A stretch of 47,341 nucleotides of DNA from Curvibacter sp. (GTDB lineage Bacteria > Pseudomonadota > Gammaproteobacteria > Burkholderiales > Burkholderiaceae_C). Below are positions 26,008 through 33,720 of this stretch, piece after piece. Each line of letters starts with the position of its first letter. Position 1 is the stretch's first letter. The stretch is taken from the NCBI GenBank assembly GCA_019233055.1, contig JAFAMV010000203.1, positions 1 through 47,341 on the forward strand, given 5' to 3'. The position numbers and the translations under genes were made by a program. Below the pieces are notes generated by a model. It did no database searches, was not told the DNA's origin, and saw only the letters and a program-made list of their open reading frames with translations.

Positions 26008-26029
26008 AATTCAATGATAATTGAATTAT
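26006..26029. promoter_or_regulatory. ArsR operator palindrome overlapping the arsR start
   Basis: ATAATTCAAT (26006-26015) and ATTGAATTAT (26020-26029) are perfect 10-base arms around GATA. On the minus strand a -10-like TATCAT (26019-26014) sits six bases before the arsR ATG, which would make the transcript leaderless and place the repressor directly on the promoter. No clear -35 element is seen. Confidence 0.7.
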
Positions 26030-26128
26030 TGGATCATGGGCCGGCAGTTCCACCGAAGCACCCTGTGTGCGCTGGGAACCCCGCCCGCTCCGCGCCAGCT
26101 CCCCGGCCTGTCGATGGTTCGCCGGCCC

Positions 26129-26797
26129 TCAAGGGGGGCTCGATGCCGGGCTGCCCGGCGATGCCTGGATGGCGAGCATGAACTGATCCAGCACCGCCAG
26201 GCTGTCTTCGAGGGCGTGTTGGGGCGGGCGGCCCCAACTGGCGAACTGGCCGTCGATGTGCATCCGCGCGAGGCCGTAGACCAGCCCGCGAAGGCCCAGC
26301 ACATACCGGTCGATGTCGCCCGGCTTCAACCGGCCTTGTGCGGCGGCTTGTTCCATCCACTGGCGCATCGTCGCCCGCAGGCCGTCGTTGCGCTCGCGCA
26401 GGCCGGGGCTGTCGTAGTCGATCACGGACCGGGTCGACACCACCAGGAAGTGGGCGGGATTGGCGAACGCCCAGCGCAGAAAACCGTCGCCGATCGCGTG
26501 GAACACCTCCAGCGGATCGTTCGACGCCTGCTGGCGCCGGCTGTCCTCCACCGCCTGCAGCAGCCGGTCCTGGGCTTCTTCCGCCACCGCCGTCAGCAGC
26601 GCCGTCCGGTTCTCGAAGTGCCGGAAAGGCGCACCCGGCGACACGCCGACGCGCCGCGCCACCTCGCGCACGCTGACCGCCTCCAGGCCCTGTTCCTCGA
26701 CGAGCTGCAAGGCGGCGGCGACCAGCGAACGCCGAAGGTCGCCATGGTGGTAGCCGCGTTCTTCGGGGCTGGCCTCAGAGCTCATCGCAGTTTTCAT
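26129..26797 (-). CDS. TetR/AcrR-family transcriptional regulator
   Basis: A 222-residue all-helical repressor. The HTH (about 25-65) contains AVSVREVARRVGVSPGAPFRHFENRTALL, close to the TetR consensus. The ligand domain (about 80-210) has a WG-type C-terminal region (WHG-like) typical of the TetR_C_33 group. It is divergent from the DUF6130 gene, and two matching palindromes lie between them. The start is ATG 26797 or the near ATG at 26785. The ligand is unknown. Confidence 0.9.
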   Translation of the reverse strand: MKTAMSSEASPEERGYHHGDLRRSLVAAALQLVEEQGLEAVSVREVARRVGVSPGAPFRHFENRTALLTAVAEEAQDRLLQAVEDSRRQQASNDPLEVFHAIGDGFLRWAFANPAHFLVVSTRSVIDYDSPGLRERNDGLRATMRQWMEQAAAQGRLKPGDIDRYVLGLRGLVYGLARMHIDGQFASWGRPPQHALEDSLAVLDQFMLAIQASPGSPASSPP

Positions 26798-26805
26798 CCG
26801 TCTTT

Positions 26806-26855
26806 TGTAATCAATGATTACATGCTACATTGGCTTGATGTAATCACTGTTTACT
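26806..26855. promoter_or_regulatory. Twin TetR operators between divergent genes
   Basis: Site 1, 26806-26822, is TGTAATCA-A-TGATTACA, a perfect eight-base palindrome. Site 2, 26839-26855, begins TGTAATCA again and continues CTGTTTACT, an imperfect copy. Their centres are 33 bases apart (about three turns), consistent with cooperative binding by the adjacent TetR regulator and control of both divergent genes. Confidence 0.7.
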
Positions 26856-26875
26856 TTGATGTCGAAGGAGTGTTC

Positions 26876-27331
26876 ATGTCCAGTCTTCTCAATTCTGGCC
26901 GGGCCCTGGTGCGGGGTGGCCTCGGTCTGTGGGTGGTGGTGGTGGCCCAGGCATCGAGCGGTGCCGACGGGATCGAAGCCGCCCGGGTGACCCCGCAGGT
27001 CCAGGCGGCGGAGGCTGCGCCCGCCCGGCTGGCGGTCGAGGCGCCGCTGGCCGGCCCGCTCGCGCACGGAGCCGTGGTGGTGCCGTTCCATGTCGACAAC
27101 CTCCAGATCGCGCCGGTCTATGGCAACGATGCCGCCAAGGTCGTGCCGCGCATCGGCCATCTGCACCTGACCCTGGACAACGCCCCCTGGCATTGGGTGC
27201 AGGCCAGCGAGGACCTCATCGTGATCCAGGGGCTGGAGGCGGGACCGCACAGCTTGCGCGTCGATCTCGCCGATGCCCGTCATCAGGTGCTCGACAGCCG
27301 GACGGTGGGCTTCACCGTGCCGTCGCGCTGA
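26876..27331 (+). CDS. DUF6130-family exported protein
   Basis: A 151-residue protein with a hydrophobic leader (about residues 10-30) and a C-terminal domain matching DUF6130: APLAGPLAHGAVVVPF, PRIGHLHLTLDNAPWHW and GLEAGPHSLRVDLADARHQVLD. The His-rich GHLHLTLDNAPWHW stretch could bind metal, but the family function is not established. The ATG at 26876 has AAGGAG five bases upstream. The gene sits behind two TetR operators, so it is probably the target of the divergent TetR. It is expected to be secreted or periplasmic. Confidence 0.8.
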   Translation: MSSLLNSGRALVRGGLGLWVVVVAQASSGADGIEAARVTPQVQAAEAAPARLAVEAPLAGPLAHGAVVVPFHVDNLQIAPVYGNDAAKVVPRIGHLHLTLDNAPWHWVQASEDLIVIQGLEAGPHSLRVDLADARHQVLDSRTVGFTVPSR

Positions 27332-27352
27332 GGGGGGCCGTGGTGGGGTCGC

Positions 27353-28429
27353 TCAGTCGATGCTGCAAACGACGATGCGGCCTGGTTTGCCCTCGCCGTC
27401 GTGCAGGCTGATCTGCTGCCAGCCGCACCAGGCGCCCGTTGCGCCGCCGCCCACGAGCCAGACCTTGCCTGCCCGGGCTGCAAAGGGGCGGAAGCCGGCG
27501 TGGCCGCGCAGCGTCAGCTCGATTTCGGTGCCGCTGGCGAGATCGAGCAGCGCCGGCTTGCCTTTGCGGGCGCCCGATTTGCTCGCGGGCGTGAGCAGCA
27601 CGTGGCCGCTGTCGATGAAGGCGCCATGGCAGCCCTCATCCAACGGGTGCACCAGCACCGGTCCCTGGCCTTGTGCGTCGGCTTCGAGCGCGGCGGCGTA
27701 AGCCATGCCCATGCGGCCGATGTGCGTCCTGTTGCCGATGCTGAAGGCCCGCAGGCGGTCGCCCATCCAGCTCAGGTCGCAGAGGTAGGTGCCCTCGTGG
27801 CCTTCGACGCCCTCGAAGTTCGAATTCAGTCCGTAGCGGATCGTCTGCGTCTGGCCTTGCTTGCCGAGCTGCGTCCAGCAGGCGCGACGGGACTCGACAT
27901 CGACGTCCAGCAAGGCCCAATGTGCGGTGTAGTCGTGCGTGGCGGCCGGATGCCCCAGGACGACGGGCACGCGGTGGTCGCACGTCGTGCCGCATCGCGC
28001 CACACGATGGGCTGCCACGCTGTCGGGCCAGCTCTCAGGGGCCCAGATCGGCAGGGGGGTGTCGATGGCGATCTCGATCGGCGTGTCGTCCTGGAGCGGA
28101 TCAAACAGCCAAAGCCACCGATCACTGAGCAACAGACCGATGCGGTCGCCGATCTGGAACGATTGGACCAGGCCCTGGTCTTCGCGTGCCGGATCCTCGG
28201 CACACACCAGGCGGGCCTGGGTCAGCGACGGCGGCTCGTTGATCACCTGGCAGTGGCCGTCGCGCAGGACGACCAGGTGTTCGCGCATGTCATAGCGTTC
28301 GAGGGAGGTCAGATGCAGCACCGCACTGCCATCGCTCAGGGGATGCACGCGCTTGACCCAGGCTGAAGGACGGTTCACAAGGGCCTGCAGTGGCGCGAGG
28401 AGGTATTCGGCATCGATGGTGAGTGCCAA
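27353..28429 (-). CDS. Uncharacterised cytoplasmic protein (possible beta-propeller)
   Basis: A 358-residue protein I do not recognise. It has no signal peptide or membrane segment. Short blocks ending in Gly-Asp or aromatic-Leu-Phe (for example SDRWLWLFDP, GDRIGLLL, GKVWLVGGG) recur, and the composition (Trp, Gly, Asp, beta-prone residues) suggests a beta-propeller; this is a guess from pattern. Codon use is like its neighbours. It lies 139 bases downstream of another unrecognised gene on the same strand, so the two may be co-transcribed. There is no contact with known operons. Confidence 0.65.
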   Translation of the reverse strand: MALTIDAEYLLAPLQALVNRPSAWVKRVHPLSDGSAVLHLTSLERYDMREHLVVLRDGHCQVINEPPSLTQARLVCAEDPAREDQGLVQSFQIGDRIGLLLSDRWLWLFDPLQDDTPIEIAIDTPLPIWAPESWPDSVAAHRVARCGTTCDHRVPVVLGHPAATHDYTAHWALLDVDVESRRACWTQLGKQGQTQTIRYGLNSNFEGVEGHEGTYLCDLSWMGDRLRAFSIGNRTHIGRMGMAYAAALEADAQGQGPVLVHPLDEGCHGAFIDSGHVLLTPASKSGARKGKPALLDLASGTEIELTLRGHAGFRPFAARAGKVWLVGGGATGAWCGWQQISLHDGEGKPGRIVVCSID

Positions 28430-28568
28430 GATGGATCCTTTCCTTCCTGGACCTTCCTGGAATGAGGGCCGGGGCGGCGCGAGTATACCCAGGGCGACCG
28501 GGGTGCTCTGGCCGCCAGGGTGGCGTGCGCAAACCCGACGGCGCCGTGCCCGTCAGCCTTGGCCACGC

Positions 28569-30254
28569 TCAGCGCAAGGGTGCCGGAACGGCCGGATCTA
28601 CGCGCTTCGCCTCGGCCTGTTCCGCCAGGGTCTCGAACCAGGCCAGGCGTTCGGCGGCGGTCGGCCAACTGGGCGGGGTGTCTGCCAGAGGCGCGGCGGA
28701 TGGCGTGTCGCTGGTGCGCTCCCAATGGCGCACACGCAGCGTCGAGCGCATGGCCTGCTGCTGCATCACTTCGACCATGGTGCGGCCGCTGAAGAACACA
28801 AATCGCACGATGCGGTTGTCCGGCCATTCCCCCTGCGGGCATTGCACCAGCACCTGTGGATGACGGTCCTGGCCCGCCAGGGGCGCGAACAGAGGCTGCA
28901 GGTGACCGGACGATCTGTCGACGATGCGCGACAGGCCGTCCAGGTTGCCGATCGGCGACGGCGGGCCGCCGGCCTCTTCCGGCTGGGGCCATAGGCTCAA
29001 GCCGCCGCTGCGCCTGAGGCTGCACAGTGCCGCGTCAGCCTTGTCGAGCCCCTGCGGGAAGCGGATCCAGGCCTGCCCGGACCGGCTGCCCACCGTCGCC
29101 TGCAGACCCGGCGGTGTGGCGGTGGGTTCGGCATCGCTGAAGCTGCGTGCCAGGACATAGGTGCCAGCCCAGCCCGGCGCGATCCGGCCGCTCTGGCTGG
29201 TTTCCTGTTCGGGCACCCATTCCTGGCGGCCCAGCCGATGCAGCAGGAAGACGCTCCAGCGCGGCTCCTGCGCGAGGACACCGTCGATCGAGGCCTCGGC
29301 CTGCGCCAGCACGTCGTGGAGGCTGCGCATGAAGTCCGCATCGTCGGCCCCCCCGACGGCCAGGGGGCGATTGGCCTCGTATTGAAGGATGCTGGCGCGG
29401 GGGCCGAGCAGCCAGTCGTGCCGGCCCGTGTAGGTGGTGCCGCCATGGAAGGTGCCTGCCGCCCACACCAGGGCCTCTGGGGTGGTGACCGGGCGGACGA
29501 GGCGCAACCAGCCCAGGCGGTCCGTCGCGTTCTGCATGCGGCTGTTGAAGGTGAAGGCGCGCGGGGCTTCTTGTTGCACGGCGTTGATCAGCAAGGAATT
29601 GCGCTCCTCGTCCAGCTCGGCGGCCGTGCGTGGTGCGTTGCCGCCGTGGTGGGCCGCGATCTCGTAGCCACCGAGGTCGCCGGCGGCAAAGCGGCGCAGC
29701 ACCAGGGCCTGGACCTGTGCGCGCGCGGGACGCCGTCCCAGGGCATGCAGCGCTTCCTCGTGGTCGAAGGCGGGTTCGAAGCCGATGGCGCGCAGCCGGC
29801 GTGCCGCCACGGCGCGGCGCCCGGCATCAGTGTCACAGGTCGACTCGAGATCGCGGCGGTCGAGCACCGGGGTGGTGTGGCATTGCCGCCAGACGACCTC
29901 GGCGACCGGGTCGGACTTCGAGATCGCCGCCAGCAGCGCCGGCACCCATCGGCTGTTGAAGTCGTCGCGGAGTTGGCGTTCGTGCGCCAGGGCGCGCTGC
30001 AGCTCGCCCTGGCAGCGGGCACGGCTGCGCGGGTCGGGCGCGGCCTGCGTGTCGCAGCGGTGTTCATCCGCCGTCGCCAGCGAGGCGGTTTCGACCACCG
30101 CGGCGTCGCGGCGCAAGGCCCAGACATCGATGAAGCCGCGCTCGTCGAGCACCGGCATCGGCATTGGCACCGGCGAGGCGGCCGGGGCGCCGACACAGGC
30201 CCCGCAGAACGCCCAGGTGATGATCGCGCGTCGGAGAAGGTCCTGCTTGTGCAT
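28569..30254 (-). CDS. Uncharacterised secreted protein
   Basis: A 561-residue protein I do not recognise. A signal peptide covers about residues 1-26 (RRAIITWAFCGACVGAPAAS). The N-terminal third has Cys pairs in Asp-rich, LprI-like surroundings (HRCDTQAAPDPRSRARCQGEL, then QCHTT and STCDTDAG), suggesting disulfides in the periplasm; similarity to lysozyme-inhibitor-like domains is only superficial. The middle part has GGTTYTGRHDWLLGP and a WSVFLLHRLGRQEW block; the last 40 residues are charged and helical. It shares a strand with the next, also unknown, gene. The function is not inferred. Confidence 0.65.
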   Translation of the reverse strand: MHKQDLLRRAIITWAFCGACVGAPAASPVPMPMPVLDERGFIDVWALRRDAAVVETASLATADEHRCDTQAAPDPRSRARCQGELQRALAHERQLRDDFNSRWVPALLAAISKSDPVAEVVWRQCHTTPVLDRRDLESTCDTDAGRRAVAARRLRAIGFEPAFDHEEALHALGRRPARAQVQALVLRRFAAGDLGGYEIAAHHGGNAPRTAAELDEERNSLLINAVQQEAPRAFTFNSRMQNATDRLGWLRLVRPVTTPEALVWAAGTFHGGTTYTGRHDWLLGPRASILQYEANRPLAVGGADDADFMRSLHDVLAQAEASIDGVLAQEPRWSVFLLHRLGRQEWVPEQETSQSGRIAPGWAGTYVLARSFSDAEPTATPPGLQATVGSRSGQAWIRFPQGLDKADAALCSLRRSGGLSLWPQPEEAGGPPSPIGNLDGLSRIVDRSSGHLQPLFAPLAGQDRHPQVLVQCPQGEWPDNRIVRFVFFSGRTMVEVMQQQAMRSTLRVRHWERTSDTPSAAPLADTPPSWPTAAERLAWFETLAEQAEAKRVDPAVPAPLR

Positions 30255-30332
30255 GAGGGGCGATTCTCATCGAAACCCGCTCAAGCCTGTCGAAGTGCCG
30301 GGGCATCGCAGTCTGGGGCGCCCCGGCTGCAG

Positions 30333-30352
30333 GCATGGGCACGAGCCCATGC
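30333..30352. repeat. Eight-base stem hairpin with ACGA loop
   Basis: GCATGGGC and GCCCATGC pair perfectly around ACGA in the gap between the diguanylate cyclase 3' end and the secreted-protein start. No T-run follows on either strand. A GGGGCGCCCC palindrome lies just before it. It may be a transcript-end hairpin. Confidence 0.4.
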
Positions 30353-30394
30353 GGCGCATCCGGGCCACCCACTCATCCCGATTGCGCTCCAACG

Positions 30395-30423
30395 CGGCCC
30401 GTGCGAGACATTGAACAGGCTCT
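30395..30423. repeat. 29-base dispersed repeat, copy 1
   Basis: A 29-base sequence beginning CGGCCCGTGCGAGACATTGA recurs without mismatch at 41647-41675. This copy ends nine bases before the 3' end of the diguanylate cyclase gene. Flanks differ from those of copy 2. Confidence 0.85.
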
Positions 30424-30431
30424 AAGCTGCT

Positions 30432-31832
30432 TCAAGCATCCAGCACGGCCTGGTTGCGTCCGGCCTGCTTGGCCGAGTAGAGGGCCTGGTCGGCCACCTG
30501 GACCAGTGCGGAGTAGGCCTGCTTGCCTGGGTTCTCGTCGCGCCCCTCCCCGAAGGACAGGCTGCAGGCGACGCCCACGCTGATGGTCACGATGGCGGCG
30601 CTCGGTGAGTTCGGATGCGGGAGCGCCAGCTCGGCGACGACCCGGCACAGGCGGCGGGCCAGCAGCAGGGCAGACTCCGCGTCCGTGCCGGGCAGGAGCA
30701 ATGCGAACTCCTCGCCGCCATAGCGGGCCACCAGATCGCCGGCCCTGTTCACGCTGCTGTCCAGCGTCCTGGCCACCGACTGCAGACAGGCATCGCCCTT
30801 CACATGGCCGAAGTGGTCGTTGAAGAGTTTGAAGTGGTCCACGTCGATCATCAGCAGGGACAGCGGCGCATCGCTGCGTGCGGCACGGCACCATTCGCGC
30901 TCCAGCACGAGGTCGAAATGGCGCCGGTTGGCCAGACCGGTCAGGGCGTCCTGCTCGGTCAGGCGTTGCAGCACCTCGGTGAGGCCGACCAGGCGTCCGT
31001 ACAGGGCTCCGCTTTCCACCAGCAGCACGAGCAGGACGAAACTCGAGGCGAGCAGGCCGTAGATCCGGCCGGCATAGAAGCCGAGGTCGTAGCGTCCCTG
31101 GTTCAGCACGGCGGACAGCGCGATGTCGATCAGCCAGGCACACATCACGACGCTGAGCCAGAGGTCCAGCAGCGAACGTGAGCGACGGCGCAGCGTCAGC
31201 ATCAGCGCCACGAGCCCGCAGGCCCAGACGCCCAGGACGATGAGGATCATCGCCGGCGTGTAGTGGCTGCCATCCATGATTTCGGGCAGGCGGTCTCCGA
31301 ACACGGTGGACAGCACGGCCAGCCCGGACACCAGGGTCATCACCGCGGCCAGTGACAGCCACAGGCTGCGCGGGCTGCGCCCGGGCCCTTTTTCCGGCAC
31401 CTCTTCGGCATCCCGCAGCACCGAATACACCGCGACAAAGATCGGAAACCCGCCATGCCAGAGCATGTAGAGCCAGGCCGTGGTCTGCGCCCCGCCGCCG
31501 ATCAGACCGCCAGGCGCGAACAGGCCGGGGAAGCTGAGCGCATGGACCAGGGTCATGGCCGCCGAGAAGGCGTAGCCGCAGGCAAGGACCTGCAGGGCCC
31601 GCGAGCGGGAGGACACATATTGGCTGAACAGCAGCACGGCGGTGATCACGTCGCTGCCCATCAGCCAGGTTTCGTAGATCGGAATGAAGGACCAGACCTG
31701 GGGAAGCTGGTGCCGGGCCAGCGGTGCCAGCACCATGAACGCTGCCAGAGACAGCGCGGCGATGGCCGCCGCAAGGCGATGTTGTCGGGGACCGACCGGA
31801 AGGGTCGACAGGAACACGGGCGTGGTCTGCAT
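30432..31832 (-). CDS. Membrane diguanylate cyclase (MASE-type sensor plus GGDEF)
   Basis: A 466-residue protein. About eight hydrophobic segments fill residues 20-280, an integral-membrane sensory domain of the MASE4 kind. A linker (LTEVLQRLTEQDALTGLANRR) leads to a GGDEF domain with the intact signature RYGGEEFALL, so it should be active in making c-di-GMP. No I-site RxxD is seen five residues upstream of the signature (the residues there are NRAGD), so product inhibition may be weak. No EAL domain is present. Immediately upstream of the start is a strong hairpin with a T-run on this strand, so the leader may control expression. Confidence 0.9.
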   Translation of the reverse strand: MQTTPVFLSTLPVGPRQHRLAAAIAALSLAAFMVLAPLARHQLPQVWSFIPIYETWLMGSDVITAVLLFSQYVSSRSRALQVLACGYAFSAAMTLVHALSFPGLFAPGGLIGGGAQTTAWLYMLWHGGFPIFVAVYSVLRDAEEVPEKGPGRSPRSLWLSLAAVMTLVSGLAVLSTVFGDRLPEIMDGSHYTPAMILIVLGVWACGLVALMLTLRRRSRSLLDLWLSVVMCAWLIDIALSAVLNQGRYDLGFYAGRIYGLLASSFVLLVLLVESGALYGRLVGLTEVLQRLTEQDALTGLANRRHFDLVLEREWCRAARSDAPLSLLMIDVDHFKLFNDHFGHVKGDACLQSVARTLDSSVNRAGDLVARYGGEEFALLLPGTDAESALLLARRLCRVVAELALPHPNSPSAAIVTISVGVACSLSFGEGRDENPGKQAYSALVQVADQALYSAKQAGRNQAVLDA

Positions 31833-31849
31833 GGCGGAAGCCTGAAATG

Positions 31850-31887
31850 AAAAAGGGTCCGCCGCACCCTGTTCGGTGCGTGGACCC
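31850..31887 (-). terminator. Intrinsic terminator or attenuator in the diguanylate cyclase leader
   Basis: Read leftward, GGGTCC (31887-31882) pairs with GGACCC (31860-31855), and an inner six-base stem (31880-31875 with 31868-31863) encloses a six-base loop. Five T follow on the minus strand (31854-31850), 17 bases before the ATG at 31832. No gene on this strand lies upstream within the gap to 32097, so this looks like an attenuator or the end of a small RNA. Confidence 0.65.
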
Positions 31888-32096
31888 TGCTGGATTCAAA
31901 TCGACGTCCGATCTGCCCCGCAGTCCGGACGGTTGAATGCTGTTTGGCGCACATTCTAAATGATCAAAATGTCACTCGATCGCCCTTGCCGGTGGCTGGG
32001 GAGGGGGCTGGGGCCGGTGCTCTGCTGACGGCCGCCACCGCATCCGGTTCACATCCGTTCTAGGCAGTGTCGTCGGCGCTGAGCAGAATCGGCGCC

Positions 32097-32888
32097 ATGA
32101 ACACCCTTCCATGGTCCCAGCGCAGTTTCACTGCACCTTTCACGAGCACCGGACGCTCCGCCCTGGTGGCGGCACCGCCTTGGCACTATGCGGGCTGGCT
32201 GCTGAACGTCGCCTTCGAATTCGATGCCGCCGCCGCCATCGCCCTGGTCCCGCCCGCCGCCGGCCGGCCGGTCGGCAGGGGCTGCGTGCATTTCGCCGAT
32301 TGGCAGGCCTGCACCGACGGCCACGAGCTGCTGGACCCGGTGCTGGCCCAATACCGGGAGACCATCGTCGTGCTCGAACTGGAGCGGCCCGATGGCAGCT
32401 CTTGCATGTACTGCCCCGCCATCTGGGTCGACCAGGACATCTCGCTGGTGCGCGGTCTGCTGCAGGGCTGGCCCAAGAAGATGGGCCGCACCTGCCTGAC
32501 GCGCAGCCTGCCGCTGGACCATCCGGCGGCGGCGCCGCTGCGCGAAGGTTCCCGGTTCGGCGCCAGCCTGAGCGTGAAGGAGCGCCGCCTGTTCGAGGCC
32601 CAGGCGACGCTGACCGGTGCCCGCGGCACCGCACTCGGATTCCTCGCCGCGCCGACACTGGGCGCGGTCGGTTGGCCAGATCTGCGCACGCCGCAACACC
32701 CGCCCTCGCTCACCCTGGTCCGGCCCGACATCCGCGATCGCGTGGGTGGCGAGTGGCACCAGGCGCGGGCCACGCTGCACATGGGGCCGCACCCGCATGA
32801 AGATGTCGGCCTGTTGGGTGCGCTGAGCGTGACGCAGGCCAGTGTCGGCTGGCTGGGGCTCAGCGTCGCCGGGGCCTGTGATGCGTGA
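32097..32888 (+). CDS. Acetoacetate decarboxylase-family protein
   Basis: A 263-residue protein with the ADC-family core: early RSALVAAPPWHYAGWLLNV, an ELERPDGSSCMYCPAIWVDQDISLVRG segment and the active-site GWPKKMG, where K127-K128 correspond to the Schiff-base Lys pair. Family members decarboxylate acetoacetate or act as aldolases and dehydratases on related keto acids; the substrate is not predictable. The Cys pair SCMYC is unusual. The ATG at 32097 is chosen over an upstream frame. An AraC gene begins 12 bases downstream, which suggests co-transcription and a regulatory link. Confidence 0.82.
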   Translation: MNTLPWSQRSFTAPFTSTGRSALVAAPPWHYAGWLLNVAFEFDAAAAIALVPPAAGRPVGRGCVHFADWQACTDGHELLDPVLAQYRETIVVLELERPDGSSCMYCPAIWVDQDISLVRGLLQGWPKKMGRTCLTRSLPLDHPAAAPLREGSRFGASLSVKERRLFEAQATLTGARGTALGFLAAPTLGAVGWPDLRTPQHPPSLTLVRPDIRDRVGGEWHQARATLHMGPHPHEDVGLLGALSVTQASVGWLGLSVAGACDA

Positions 32889-32900
32889 CGCCGCGTGGCG

Positions 32901-33677
32901 ATGATCCGCACCGAGATCCGCCGGCCACGTCTGTTCGATCTGGAGCAGGTCCGGCATCGCCAGCCTGGGCAGGAATGGGTGCCCCACTGGCACGATGAGT
33001 GGTCCATCGGTGCCATCGTCGAGGGCGAATGCCATTGCTCGGTGGCCGGTCGTCCTTTCCATGCCCGTGCGGGCGATCTGATGGCGATCGGCCCCGGCGT
33101 GGTCCACACCGGCGCCCTGGCGGGACGGGAGCGCGCCTCTTCCGTGCTGGTGACCATGATCTACGTGCCCCTGGACTGGCTGGCGCAGGCCGGTCTCGCG
33201 GCGCCGGGCCGCAGCGGGTGGGCCCGCTCGCCGGCACTCTGCCGTGCGGCGCGCGATCTGGCCACCCCCGAGGCCGCCCAGGCGTGGCTGCGCCGATCGC
33301 TGCCCGTCCTGGGCCGGGCGCTGCGGCTGCCGGCGTCGGGGCCGGCCGAGCCCCTGGCCAGTCCTGCGGTGCGCCAGCTCATCGCACGGGTCCAGTCCGG
33401 CGTCCTCGGCGGCATTCAGACCGTCTCGGGCCTGGCGCGCCATTGCGCGGTCAGCCGCGAGCGCCTCCACCGGGTGCTCACGCAATGGATCGGCATGACG
33501 CCGACCGAGTACCTGTTGGCCGTGCGCCTGCACCGCGCCAAGCAACTGGTGTCCGACGGGGAGCCTCTGGCGGCGGTGGCCGCCGAGTGCGGCTTTGCCG
33601 ACCAGGCGCATTTCACCCGCTGGTTCCGGCGCATGTTCGGCTACACGCCCGGGGACCTGGCCCGATTCAGCCGCTAG
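32901..33677 (+). CDS. AraC-family transcriptional regulator
   Basis: A 258-residue regulator. The N-terminal cupin-like arm has PHWHDEWSIGAIVEGE, and the C-terminal double HTH has GLARHCAVSRERLHRVLTQW and AAECGFADQAHFTRWFRRMFGYTPGDL, the AraC signature. It is directly behind the acetoacetate decarboxylase-like gene. A GTG at 32895 is an alternative start; ATG 32901 is simplest. The effector is unknown. Confidence 0.93.
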   Translation: MIRTEIRRPRLFDLEQVRHRQPGQEWVPHWHDEWSIGAIVEGECHCSVAGRPFHARAGDLMAIGPGVVHTGALAGRERASSVLVTMIYVPLDWLAQAGLAAPGRSGWARSPALCRAARDLATPEAAQAWLRRSLPVLGRALRLPASGPAEPLASPAVRQLIARVQSGVLGGIQTVSGLARHCAVSRERLHRVLTQWIGMTPTEYLLAVRLHRAKQLVSDGEPLAAVAAECGFADQAHFTRWFRRMFGYTPGDLARFSR

Positions 33678-33720
33678 GGGGTGGCGTCACCCGAGGCCGG
33701 GCGGCGCCGTGCCCGCCTCA

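Noticed and set aside
31833..31960. GEMM (c-di-GMP) riboswitch or tRNA in the leader of the diguanylate cyclase gene
   Set aside because: A GGTCC-ACGCAC stretch looks similar, but the rest of the GEMM core is absent; a TTCAAATC-like stretch cannot form a T-arm stem.
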